Translations under genes and position numbers: made by a program
The notes under the pieces: model-generated
Database searches by the model: none
Told to the model about the DNA's origin: nothing
Seen by the model: the letters and a program-made list of their open reading frames with translations, nothing else
Part shown: positions 17,069 to 24,688 of the stretch, piece by piece
Numbering within the stretch: the first letter of the stretch is position 1
Layout: each line of letters begins with the position of its first letter
DNA from: Verrucomicrobiia bacterium
GTDB taxonomy: Bacteria > Verrucomicrobiota > Verrucomicrobiia > Limisphaerales > JADLHS01
Direction: 5' to 3'
DNA: 64,000 bases
NCBI GenBank assembly: GCA_026125285.1
Contig: JAHCLO010000004.1
Coordinates: forward strand, 248,001 to 312,000

Positions 17069-18451
17069 TCAAGCCCCGATCTGCCGCTTGAGGGCTTCCC
17101 CAATTCTCTGCGACCATTTTTCGAGCACTTTAAGGTCGCGGCCTTCAACCAGCAGCCGGGCTTTGGGTTCGGTGCCCGAGTAACGCAGCAACAACCGCCC
17201 GCCCTGCGCCTGGAGTTCTTTCTCCGCTTCGGCGGCAAGCGCGGTAACGCCGTCCAGCTTCTCAAACGGGAGCTTCTCGCGCACCACCACGTTGGTGACG
17301 ATCTGTGGAAAACGCGTCCAACAACCCACCAGTTCGCTCAACGGTTTGCCGGTGGCGCGCATGATCCGCAGGATTTGCAGCGCCGCCACCAAACCGTCGC
17401 CCGTGGTGCTGAACTCGCGAAAGATCAGGTGGCCGCTTTGCTCGCCCCCGAAGTTAAAGCCGCCGCGCAGCATCTCGTCTATGACGTTCTTGTCGCCCAC
17501 CGGCGCAGACATCACCCGCCCGCCCGCCGCCTGGACGGCCGCCGCCAAACCCGAGTTGCTCATCACCGTGGTGACCAGCGTCCGCTCGGCCAGGGTGCCT
17601 TGCGCGAGCATTTCGAGGGCCGCGATGGCCATGATGTCATCCCCATCAATCAGCCGTCCGGCTTCGTCGCACAACACCACGCGGTCCGCATCGCCATCAT
17701 GCGCCAACCCCACGTCGGCGCGAAATTCGCGCACGCGCTGGCAGAGTTGTTGCGGATGCATGGAGCCACATTCCTTGTTGATGTTCTTGCCATCGGGTTG
17801 GGCGCCAAAGAGGAAGACCTCGGCTCCCAATTCCCGAAGGACGCACGGAGTGGACTTGTAGGCAGCGCCGTTCGCGCAATCCACCACGATCCGCATGCCC
17901 TCCAGCGTCAGGCCGCGGGGGAAAGAAGCTTTGGCGAACTCAATGTAACGGCCCAGGGCATCGTCAATGCGCACGGCTTTGCCGATTTCCTCGGCGGTGG
18001 GCCGGATGTTTTCAATCTCGCCGCCAAAGACAAGTTCTTCCACCTCCGCCTCAATCTTGTCGTCGAGCTTGTAGCCGTCCGCGCGGAAAAACTTGATGCC
18101 GTTGTCCGCATACGGATTGTGGGAGGCGGTGATGACCATGCCGGCATCCGCGCGCAGACTGCGCGTGACATAAGCCACGCCCGGCGTGGGCAACGGACCG
18201 ATGAACAACACGTCCACACCCATGGACAGGATGCCGGACGAGAGCGCGTTTTCGATCATGTAACCCGAAAGGCGCGTGTCTTTGCCGACGACGATGCGAT
18301 GCCGGCCACGGCTGCGCGACTCGGTTTCCAGGTTCTTAAAAACGTGGGCGGCGGCGCGCCCGAGCTTGAGCGCGGTTTCGACGGTGACGGGTTCAATGTT
18401 GGCGATGCCGCGCACGCCATCGGTGCCGAAGATTTTTCTAGGTTTGGTCAT
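17069..18451 (-). CDS. glmM: Phosphoglucosamine mutase
   Basis: The enzyme converts glucosamine-6-phosphate to glucosamine-1-phosphate for peptidoglycan and LPS precursors. The 460-residue product has the N-terminal FGTDGVRGIAN, the active-site phosphoserine loop TASHNPYADNGIKFF, the metal-binding DGDADRV and the C-terminal phosphate-binding LLRYSGTEPKARLLVEG. It is the last gene of a leftward operon folP-cdaA-cdaR-glmM. The linkage of glmM to a diadenylate cyclase and its regulator is conserved in many bacteria and ties cell-wall synthesis to c-di-AMP. Its ATG overlaps the stop of the cdaR-like gene by four bases. Confidence 0.95.
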   Translation of the reverse strand: MTKPRKIFGTDGVRGIANIEPVTVETALKLGRAAAHVFKNLETESRSRGRHRIVVGKDTRLSGYMIENALSSGILSMGVDVLFIGPLPTPGVAYVTRSLRADAGMVITASHNPYADNGIKFFRADGYKLDDKIEAEVEELVFGGEIENIRPTAEEIGKAVRIDDALGRYIEFAKASFPRGLTLEGMRIVVDCANGAAYKSTPCVLRELGAEVFLFGAQPDGKNINKECGSMHPQQLCQRVREFRADVGLAHDGDADRVVLCDEAGRLIDGDDIMAIAALEMLAQGTLAERTLVTTVMSNSGLAAAVQAAGGRVMSAPVGDKNVIDEMLRGGFNFGGEQSGHLIFREFSTTGDGLVAALQILRIMRATGKPLSELVGCWTRFPQIVTNVVVREKLPFEKLDGVTALAAEAEKELQAQGGRLLLRYSGTEPKARLLVEGRDLKVLEKWSQRIGEALKRQIGA

Positions 18452-18876
18452 GGGTTCGGTTCGAGTTTGGGCGGCAGGAGCACGTCCACCTCCGCGGGGA
18501 TGATTTCGATGACCGCCAGTCCCGGAGGCAGGGAGACGCTCACGCGCTGGCGTTGATCCGCCGTCAAGTCAGTATGAGAGAGGTCCACGGTCACACGGAC
18601 ATCCTTTTCCTGAAGGGCGTTGAGAACGTCCGACCGGCCGCCGACGATCACTTCCACGATTTTCGGGTTCACTTTGAACTCGCGGATATCCGCGGTGGCG
18701 GAAACGAGACGGATCGGGAGGCTTTCAAACGTGCGCGTATTCATGCCGGGCAGCGGCCGCCAGTCCACGGATCGCTCGGTGCGGGAGGTTTGCACCGTCA
18801 ACCAGATGACCACGGCCAGGACCACGGAGAACAGTTTCCAGACAAAATCGCTCGTGAGGATTTCACGCATAACCAA
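18448..18876 (-). CDS. cdaR: YbbR-domain protein, CdaR-like
   Basis: The 142-residue product has one N-terminal membrane anchor (FVWKLFSVVLAVVIWLTVQT) followed by a single YbbR-like repeat (IRLVSATADIREFKVNPKIVEVIVGG). CdaR of Firmicutes carries several YbbR domains outside the membrane and regulates the diadenylate cyclase CdaA; this one is shorter. It lies between cdaA (three bases apart) and glmM (four-base overlap), the standard gene order. A regulatory partnership with CdaA is inferred from this order. Confidence 0.85.
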   Translation of the reverse strand: MVMREILTSDFVWKLFSVVLAVVIWLTVQTSRTERSVDWRPLPGMNTRTFESLPIRLVSATADIREFKVNPKIVEVIVGGRSDVLNALQEKDVRVTVDLSHTDLTADQRQRVSVSLPPGLAVIEIIPAEVDVLLPPKLEPNP

Positions 18877-18879
18877 GGA

Positions 18880-19740
18880 TTACGTTGGCGGCGGGGGACG
18901 CGGTTCACGCCGGGTGACCACTACCGGGCCGGGCTTGGGCCGTTCCGCGGTCCACGAACGCAGCCAGGCCAGGAAGCCGCGCGATTCCTCCGGCCGCACC
19001 AGCACTGAAGTTAGGAAGGCCCGCAATTCTTCGAGGGTCACGCCGCGCACCAGTTGGCCCTTGTAGGCGTAGGAAATCCTCCCCGACTCCTCGGACACCA
19101 CCACGATCACCGCGTCCGTTTCTTCGCTCAAGCCAAGGGCCGCGCGATGCCGGGTGCCGAGGGACTTGTTCAAGCCCTGTCGTTGCGTCAGCGGAAAGAT
19201 GCAGGCGGCGTGCGTGATGCGGTCACCCTTGATCAGCACCCCGCCGTCGTGAATGGCGTTGTTCGGGAAGAAGATCGCTTCCAGCATTTCCGGCGTGGCC
19301 TCGCAATCTACCGGGATGCCGGATTCCACGGCTTCCTCCAGTTGGATGGATTGCTCGAGAGCGATCAACGCGCCGATGCGCACTTCGGCCAGGCGTTCGC
19401 AGGTTTGGATGATGATTTCGATGTTTTCGCGCTGCTCGTGGGCGGTGGCAAATCGGGGCAGACTGCCGAGTTCGGCCAACATCCGGCGCAACTCCGGCTG
19501 GAAGATGACGAGCGCCCCCAGTGCAATAAAGACGTACGCGTTGCCGAGCAGCCATTGGAGAACCTTCAAGTCCAGCAAGGTCGTAACCAGCGTCAAGGCG
19601 ATGAGCAGCACGGCGAAGCCAATCACCACCGGCCAGCCGCGGGTGCCGCGGACAAAGCGGGTGGTGTAGTAGATGCCCACCGCAAGGATGAGAATCTCCA
19701 GCGCCGGTCGCCAGGCTCGTTGAATAAACTCCCAGATCAT
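18880..19740 (-). CDS. cdaA: Membrane diadenylate cyclase (CdaA/DacA)
   Basis: The enzyme makes cyclic di-AMP from two ATP. The 286-residue product has three N-terminal membrane helices (residues about 12-95), a linker and a DisA_N catalytic domain with the signature NNAIHDGGVLIKGDRI (DGA-type motif, here DGG) and GTRHRAALGLSEETDA (RHR motif). Conserved TrmFO-like or other domains are absent, as expected for CdaA. It overlaps folP by four bases at its start and is followed by cdaR and glmM. Confidence 0.93.
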   Translation of the reverse strand: MIWEFIQRAWRPALEILILAVGIYYTTRFVRGTRGWPVVIGFAVLLIALTLVTTLLDLKVLQWLLGNAYVFIALGALVIFQPELRRMLAELGSLPRFATAHEQRENIEIIIQTCERLAEVRIGALIALEQSIQLEEAVESGIPVDCEATPEMLEAIFFPNNAIHDGGVLIKGDRITHAACIFPLTQRQGLNKSLGTRHRAALGLSEETDAVIVVVSEESGRISYAYKGQLVRGVTLEELRAFLTSVLVRPEESRGFLAWLRSWTAERPKPGPVVVTRREPRPPPPT

Positions 19741-20579
19741 TTGGTTTGCCGCTCCAGCATGGCCTCGGTCATGCGCACCGCCTGCACAGTTTCGGCCACG
19801 TCATGGGTGCGGATAATTTGCACACCGTTCGCCACCGCCAAGGCGGCGCACGCCAGCGACGCCGGCAGCCGCTCCGGCGTTTCCGCCCCCAGCAGTTTCC
19901 CGATAAACGATTTCCGCGAAACCCCAAGCAGCAGCGGGCGTTGCCAACAAGTAAAACGACGCAGCCCCGCGAGCAACTGCAAATTGTGTTCCAGCGTCTT
20001 CCCGAATCCAATTCCTACGTCCAACACGACTTGCTCGGGCGTTACCCCACACTCCTCCAGACGCCGCAACCGGTCGCCAAAAAACTCGCCCACTTCGCGG
20101 CACACGTCCGCATAGACGGGATTTGCCTGCATGGTTTGCGGGGTGCCCTGCATGTGCATACATACATACCCCGCCCCCGCCTCCGCCACCACCCGCCACA
20201 TAGCATCGTCGTCCCGATTCGCGGCAATGTCGTTCACGAGGCAGGCGCCGGCCTGCAACGCCGCTCGTGCCACGGCGGGCTTCACTGTGTCAACGGAAAC
20301 GGGCGTTGGCATTTCCGCCGCCAACCGCTCGATCACTGGAATCACGCGGCGCAGTTCCTCGGCTTCACTCACGGGTTCGGCGCCGGGTCGGGTGGATTCG
20401 CCGCCAATATCCAGCAGGTCCGCACCCTGCGCCGCCAAGGTGCATGCGTGTGCCACCGCGCGATCCGTCTCGAAAAACCGCCCGCCGTCGGAGAACGAAT
20501 CCGGCGTCACGTTGACGATGCCCATAATCAACGTGGGACGCGGGAACTGGAATTCAAACTGGCGGGCGCGCAGCAGCAT
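19737..20579 (-). CDS. folP: Dihydropteroate synthase
   Basis: The enzyme joins p-aminobenzoate to the pterin diphosphate in folate synthesis and is the sulfonamide target. The TIM-barrel protein shows both signatures: IMGIVNVTPDSFSDGGRF near the start and DIGGESTRPGAEPVS, plus the phosphate-binding LLGVSRKSFIGKLLG. I prefer ATG 20579 (MLLRARQFEFQF). An upstream ATG at 20603 would add MGVWVFSQ, which is encoded by an octanucleotide repeat. It is the first gene of the folP-cdaA-cdaR-glmM operon. Confidence 0.93.
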   Translation of the reverse strand: MLLRARQFEFQFPRPTLIMGIVNVTPDSFSDGGRFFETDRAVAHACTLAAQGADLLDIGGESTRPGAEPVSEAEELRRVIPVIERLAAEMPTPVSVDTVKPAVARAALQAGACLVNDIAANRDDDAMWRVVAEAGAGYVCMHMQGTPQTMQANPVYADVCREVGEFFGDRLRRLEECGVTPEQVVLDVGIGFGKTLEHNLQLLAGLRRFTCWQRPLLLGVSRKSFIGKLLGAETPERLPASLACAALAVANGVQIIRTHDVAETVQAVRMTEAMLERQTK

Positions 20580-20585
20580 TTGGGA

Positions 20586-20672
20586 AAACACCCAAACACC
20601 CAAGGAATGTAGCAGGGAAAAGCCCCTTGTCCGGCGCTTTAGGTATTTGGGTTCTTGGGTATTTGTGTCTGG
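20586..20672. repeat. Inverted octanucleotide repeats upstream of folP
   Basis: AAACACCC occurs twice at 20586-20601, and AGGTATTT, GGGTTCTT, GGGTATTT, GTGTCTGG follow at 20641-20672. The two halves are roughly inverted (ACCCAAA against TTTGGGT) around a 39-base centre. A similar unit lies at 48974-49036. Confidence 0.6.
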
Positions 20673-20714
20673 ATGTGTGGTTGAGCGCGATCTTGGGTCC
20701 GGTAGCCCCTCCGT

Positions 20715-21116
20715 TCAATACCCCGCTCCGTCCTTGCCCCGTTGCATCAATTCGATTTCGTAGCCTTCCGGAGCGTCAATGAAGGCAAAGCCACTGCCAT
20801 CTTCGCGAATGTGAGGTTCATCGGAGAACTTGAGGCCCATGGTTGCCAGGTGTCTGCCAAATGCCTCCAGGCTGTCCACCTCGAACGCCAGATGCGTAAG
20901 ATCGGGTTGAACCTGCACGGGGCCGCTGCCAGGAAAAGAACAGATTTCGATCAGTTCCTGGCTTTCCGGCGCCTTGAGGAAAACCAATTCCGAACCGCGC
21001 GGTGATTTGTGCCGACGCACTTCCTCCAAGCCGAGCACCTCGCGATAGAAAGTGACGGTGCGTGCCAGATCGTTCACGCGATAACGGGTGTGCAGAAGTT
21101 TTTTGGCCAAGCTCAT
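20715..21116 (-). CDS. Glyoxalase I / VOC family protein
   Basis: The product of 133 residues is a vicinal-oxygen-chelate protein close in plan to GloA (lactoylglutathione lyase). All four expected metal ligands can be matched: His in LLHTRYRVND, Glu in ELIEICSF, His in LTHLAFEVD and Glu in GYEIELMQR. It would remove methylglyoxal if it is a true GloA. ATG 21116 starts MSLAKKLLHTRYRV; the longer upstream reading is unlike the family. The gene stands alone after the folP operon. Confidence 0.85.
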   Translation of the reverse strand: MSLAKKLLHTRYRVNDLARTVTFYREVLGLEEVRRHKSPRGSELVFLKAPESQELIEICSFPGSGPVQVQPDLTHLAFEVDSLEAFGRHLATMGLKFSDEPHIREDGSGFAFIDAPEGYEIELMQRGKDGAGY

Positions 21117-21685
21117 GACCGCAGCATAATGCGCTTGACCGGGCCGGGCCAAGCGGCAATTGCGGGGCAACGCCACGGCGCCAAGGCGCGAAGGCCCAAA
21201 GGAAAATATCCCCAAGGGAATTCGACAATCAGCCCAGCATTGGTGCGATGGTGGCCGTGCGCAAGCACCTACGCTGGGTGGCGAATCACAAATTGAAATC
21301 AACTCTGAGGAGTTGCATCGAATTGCGACGAGCGTGATGCAACCGCGTTGCGGTTGGAAATGTTTTGGGGACGCGTGACCCAGGGTCGTCGCTTCGCGCC
21401 ATCCCTGGGCTGAAGGATTTGAATCCCGTTGGGATTCGGAGCGCGGCGTTCACGCCGCTTCACCTTCCGCTCATTCAAGTCGCCGGATTTCTCAAAAACC
21501 TCACAACATCGAACGGTGAAGCGACCTGAAGGTCGCGCTCCGGGAAAGCGCCGTCAGGCGCGGCATCGTGGTAGGACGGCGCTCAAGAAAATCACAAAGC
21601 CCCGTCAGGGGCGGCATGGGCGGAAGATGTCGCTCCTGACGGAGCTGGGAAATTTCTGCGACCCGGTTCTACAAAGATGACCCGC
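21117..21685. other. Gene-free stretch with decayed repeat units
   Basis: No gene is recognised. The stretch has several hairpin-type units built from CGTCAGG/CCTGACG and GCGCCGTCAGGCGC-like arms (21520-21680). The clearest, 21595-21680, is related to a unit at 48501-48584. Confidence 0.5.
21595..21680. repeat. Dispersed hairpin repeat, copy 1 (AGCTCCGT type)
   Basis: CAAAGCCCCGTCAGGGGCGG is followed by an arm reading GTCGCTCCTGACGGAGCT and then TTTCTGCG and CTACAAAGATG. The copy at 48501-48584 has the same order: CAAAGCTCCGTGAGGAGCGG, then CATCACTCCTACTGAGCTT, TTCTTTGCG and CTACAAGGATG. Confidence 0.6.
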
Positions 21686-22546
21686 CTACAGCGCTCGTGT
21701 TTGCATTTTGAATACGACATTTGTTTTGTCCGGGACGCCGTTGGTGAACACCACGGTGACGGGTGCGGATACAAGATTGGAAAATGAAAGAGTGCGCGTA
21801 ACAAATCCGCTGAAATTACTCTGGAGCGGCGGGTTAAACCACACGAGCGAATCTCGATTTAACGAGTTACCGCTCGACATCCCGTTGCCTGAAGAAGAAC
21901 CATCTGTCGCCGCTTCCTGTTCTTGAAGCGTGTAGGAAGCGTCCACACTTTCCAAATGGTTGCCATCGGGAAGTTCGATGATTGCATCAACGAGCGGTGC
22001 GCCTGATTTCGCCCTCTCTGTTCGTTGCGAGAGTAATTTCTTTTGCTCTTCCAAGAAGGCTGACCATGTTTTGCCTGAAATCCATTCGATGTTTCCACCA
22101 ACAAAAACGACTTGCCGCCCGCCGTCTTTGGTTTTGTCTCCATTGTGTCCGAGTGGTTGCTTGCAATAGAGGAGCGCGATTCGTGTGTCATCGGCACGGG
22201 TCAATCCATCAGTGTAATGCCACCCGCAACTATCCGGCCCAAGCAAACCGCCACTATCAAGAATCCTACGGGTTGTCTCTTCTGGGACGATCATTCCCCG
22301 GATCGTGTACGCATCGAGATAGTTGGATCGGCAGAGCAAGCTTAAGGATGCTTCCGGAGAAGATTCACCCGTTGGATACCGCCCGCCATTTTCGCTCGCA
22401 AACTGTTCAAGCGCGCCCATCACCCCGATGATGCAGCAATGACTTTGGCCGTACGGGAACTTTGATATGTAATAAACGCCTCCAGCAATCACCAAGACCG
22501 CGACGATTCCAAAAACTATCGCGATTATGCGGAGGCGCTTTTTCAT
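21686..22546 (-). CDS. Membrane-anchored protein of unknown function, H-X9-DG-like
   Basis: The 286-residue product has one N-terminal membrane segment (IIAIVFGIVAVLVIAGGVYYI) and an extracytoplasmic domain. FASENGGRYPTGESSPEA and LGHNGDKTKDGGRQVVFVGG recall the conserved stretches of the prepilin-like H-X9-DG proteins common in Planctomycetes and Verrucomicrobiota, but the prepilin cleavage site is not clear. The C-terminal part is Ser/Asn-rich. Its ATG overlaps the stop of an argG 3'-end fragment, so it may be cargo of the neighbouring duplicated region. Confidence 0.6.
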   Translation of the reverse strand: MKKRLRIIAIVFGIVAVLVIAGGVYYISKFPYGQSHCCIIGVMGALEQFASENGGRYPTGESSPEASLSLLCRSNYLDAYTIRGMIVPEETTRRILDSGGLLGPDSCGWHYTDGLTRADDTRIALLYCKQPLGHNGDKTKDGGRQVVFVGGNIEWISGKTWSAFLEEQKKLLSQRTERAKSGAPLVDAIIELPDGNHLESVDASYTLQEQEAATDGSSSGNGMSSGNSLNRDSLVWFNPPLQSNFSGFVTRTLSFSNLVSAPVTVVFTNGVPDKTNVVFKMQTRAL

Positions 22547-22665
22547 GCCTTCTTCCCCCTCACCTTCGCCGCCACCTTCAATCGCAGTGCGTTGAGCCGG
22601 ATGAAGCCCGTCGCGTCATCCTGGTTGTAGGCCTTCGTTGGGTCGGCTTCCATCGTGGAAATCAT
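22543..22665 (-). pseudogene. Duplicate of the argG 3' end (tip 1)
   Basis: This short stretch encodes [20 protein letters not shown] and [17 protein letters not shown], then stops; it is the last 40 or so codons of argininosuccinate synthase and nothing more. It lies directly after an ORF6N gene, exactly as tip 2 does at 26237. The sequence is well preserved, and only the extreme C terminus differs from intact argG (KVQRKIK). Confidence 0.8.
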
Positions 22666-22684
22666 AGTCGGGCCGGCGCGCAGT

Positions 22685-23281
22685 TCACGCTTTCTTCTTT
22701 CGTCTGGGTTTGGGGTTCTGCTGTTCTTTCGTCACGACGTGAAAACCAATTTCGCGGCGCGGCGGCTCTGGTAACGGCGGCGGGTCGAGAATATCCATCA
22801 CGCGCCGTAGCACTTCCACAATGGCGACCTCGTGTCCGTCGAGCCGCGCGGTCAGTTTCTTTTCCAAGTCGGCCAGTTGCCTTGCCAATTCCTTGGTGCT
22901 GCCCAGCAATTCACGCATTTGCACGAACGCGCGCACCACAAACACGCTCATGCGCACGGCTTCCGGGCTGTTGAGAACGTTTGCCGCCATGATTGCGCCA
23001 TTTTCAGTGAAGACGTAGGGGAGGTATTTGACATTCATGCCTCGCTTCAAGGTCGCAATTTGCGACCTTGAACGAAGTTCTGTTTCAGCTTCCTCGGCGG
23101 TGAGTTGAAACAGAAAGTCAGATGGGAATCGTTTCGCATTACGTTTGACCTGCTCGTTCAGACGTTTCGTCGGCACACCGTAGATCCGCGCGAGGTCAGC
23201 GTCGAGAATGACTTTCTTCCCGCGAATTGTGCGAATCAGCGAACCGATTCTGTCCACGCGCACCAATGATTGATTGCTCAT
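22685..23281 (-). CDS. ORF6N-domain protein, copy 1
   Basis: The product of about 198 residues starts MSNQSLVRVDRIGSLIRTIR. It carries the ORF6N domain, a DNA-binding module of phage regulators: VILDADLARIYGVPTKRLNE, RFPSDFLFQL, RSQIATLKRG and YLPYVFTENGAIMAANVLNS. A coiled-coil-like C-terminal half follows (ELARQLADLEKKLTARLDGH). The function of chromosomal ORF6N proteins is poorly known. The start is chosen because copy 2 shares MSNQSLVRVD. A 27-bp palindrome lies inside the gene at RSQIATL, and more palindromes lie upstream. Confidence 0.88.
   Translation of the reverse strand: MSNQSLVRVDRIGSLIRTIRGKKVILDADLARIYGVPTKRLNEQVKRNAKRFPSDFLFQLTAEEAETELRSRSQIATLKRGMNVKYLPYVFTENGAIMAANVLNSPEAVRMSVFVVRAFVQMRELLGSTKELARQLADLEKKLTARLDGHEVAIVEVLRRVMDILDPPPLPEPPRREIGFHVVTKEQQNPKPRRKKKA
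23046..23072. promoter_or_regulatory. 27-bp perfect palindrome inside ORF6N copy 1
   Basis: TTCAAGGTCGCAA, a central T and TTGCGACCTTGAA form two perfect 13-bp arms. It encodes the conserved RSQIATL segment. The same site in copy 2 has different arms that are still perfectly complementary. Confidence 0.75.
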
Positions 23282-23298
23282 CGCGTTTTGTTTCGATG

Positions 23299-23432
23299 CG
23301 GTCGCAAATTGCGACCGGTTCGACAATTCAACTTGAGATGCCAATTTGGCATTTCAAATTCCAGACTTTAAGGTCGCAATTTGCGACTTCAAGTTGCGGT
23401 CTCTGCATTTGTTCAAAGTCACAAATTGTGAC
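23299..23432. promoter_or_regulatory. Cluster of four palindromes upstream of ORF6N copy 1
   Basis: Four dyads share the centre CAAWTTG: 23299-23317 (GGTCGCAAATTGCGACC core), 23338-23352 (ATGCCAATTTGGCAT), 23373-23387 (GTCGCAATTTGCGAC) and 23418-23432 (GTCACAAATTGTGAC). Arms differ between sites but remain complementary. They lie in the 160-base gap between the argG fragment and the ORF6N start, where operators would be expected. Confidence 0.7.
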
Positions 23433-23443
23433 CTCAAACATTT

Positions 23444-23966
23444 TCACCTTCTCTTCGCGTGAACTTTCGCCGCCACCTTCAACCGCAGCGCGTTGAGCCG
23501 GATGAAGCCCGTCGCGTCGTCCTGGTTGTAGGCTTTGGTTGGGTCGGCCTCCATCGTGGCGATGTGCGGGTTGTAGAGACTCACCGGACTCTTGCGGCCG
23601 GCGACCATGAGGTTGCCCCTGTAAAGTTTCACGCGCACCGTGCCGCGCACGATCTTCTGCGATTCCTCGACGAGCGTTTGCAGGCGCCAGCCGCTCCGGC
23701 GAATACCAGTAGCCGTAATACACCAGCTCCGCGTAGCGCGGAATGAGCGCGTCGCGCAGGTGCATCACCTCGCGGTCCATCGTGAGCGATTCCATCTGCC
23801 GATGCGCGAAATGCAGGATCGCGCCGCCGGGCGTCTCATACACGCCGCGCGATTTCATCCCCGCGTAACGGTTCTCCACCATGTCCACGCGCCCGACCCG
23901 TCCTCCGTAGCAGCACTGCGGAGGGTGGACGCCGTGTTTGCCGCCGAGCCGGTTCAACGCTTTCAT
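23444..23966 (-). pseudogene. Truncated, frameshifted second copy of argG
   Basis: The segment matches the C-terminal 40 percent of argininosuccinate synthase, from [13 protein letters not shown] to [17 protein letters not shown]. It carries a 33-base in-frame insertion after GKHGV (peptide [11 protein letters not shown]). A one-base insertion near 23685 shifts the frame after WYSPERLA, and the ending resumes in another frame from [13 protein letters not shown]. Nothing upstream of the first Met matches argG. The sequence differs from intact argG at many positions (KALNRL against KTLNKL), so it is an old or foreign copy rather than a fresh duplication. Confidence 0.88.
23898..23930. repeat. 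33-bp mobile-looking hairpin, copy 1
   Basis: Compared with intact argG, an extra 33 bases are present, containing CCTCCGTAGCAGCACTGCGG, which folds as a 9-bp stem with one mismatch. The insertion is bounded by GAC (GTC on the other strand) on both sides. A second copy is at 26309-26341 in inverted orientation relative to the gene. Confidence 0.75.
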
Positions 23967-24046
23967 TGCGAACAGGCGAAAATGATTTTCAATTTGGGAA
24001 AAATGTTTTCAAGTCCGGCCAACTTGGAAAAATCTGCTAGCACTTG

Positions 24047-24688
24047 TTAGCCACGTAAATTATCCAGCGCTCCTTTCAATTCGTGCTCCAAACTCTGGAA
24101 AGCTGCTGCTCTTCGTAGCGGGCTGTAGTCTTGAATCAACTCGGCCAAACGCTGGATAGCCTGGCCGGTTCTGAATTTTCGCAGACGACGAGGAGGCTTG
24201 TCCGTCGCGAGGCGTAAGGCCTCATTGAGCACGGCTTTTGGATCAGGCAAGTCTTCGACTTTTGAAATCGGTGGCAAGCCCAGCGGCGTCGTGCCCTTCG
24301 GATTGCCGGCTGCTTGTCGAATCGCACCTTCGTCAAACAGCAACCATGCCTCGGTCATCCGAACTGGCACGACGCAGACATAGGGGCGGCGCGCGAAAAA
24401 ATCAGAAGCAATACGCTGAATTGCAGATCGAATTTCATCTACGCGGGTTAAGCGGGATTCCCGCTCTGCGTCGCGATGAACAAAGACTAGATCGCAAGGA
24501 TATAGTTCCAAGGCGGCTCGAATCTTGCGCTCCAAGCCATTTATCGGTTGTGGGAATGCCCTCAGGTCAGCCCACGCAGACTCGATTGGGTCGTCCACTC
24601 CGTTTGACTGCAAGAGCCATTTCAAAGGGTGGAGCAACGCGGCATCTGACGGGCCATCGGTAACGAGCGTGAATCGAAGCGAACTCAT
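24047..24688 (-). CDS. TOPRIM/DUF4276-like protein, partner of the AAA ATPase
   Basis: The product of 213 residues starts MSSLRFTLVTDGPSDAALLH. The acidic strand-1 motif (VTDGPSD) and the later DLVFVHRDAERES resemble the metal-binding motifs of TOPRIM-fold nucleases such as those in OLD-like, PARIS (AriB) or DUF4276 proteins, but the match is by eye and the family is not certain. Its ATG overlaps the ATPase stop by four bases, so the two are co-translated and probably act together. In known two-gene defence systems the ATPase senses the phage and the TOPRIM partner is the effector. That role here is inferred. Confidence 0.65.
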   Translation of the reverse strand: MSSLRFTLVTDGPSDAALLHPLKWLLQSNGVDDPIESAWADLRAFPQPINGLERKIRAALELYPCDLVFVHRDAERESRLTRVDEIRSAIQRIASDFFARRPYVCVVPVRMTEAWLLFDEGAIRQAAGNPKGTTPLGLPPISKVEDLPDPKAVLNEALRLATDKPPRRLRKFRTGQAIQRLAELIQDYSPLRRAAAFQSLEHELKGALDNLRG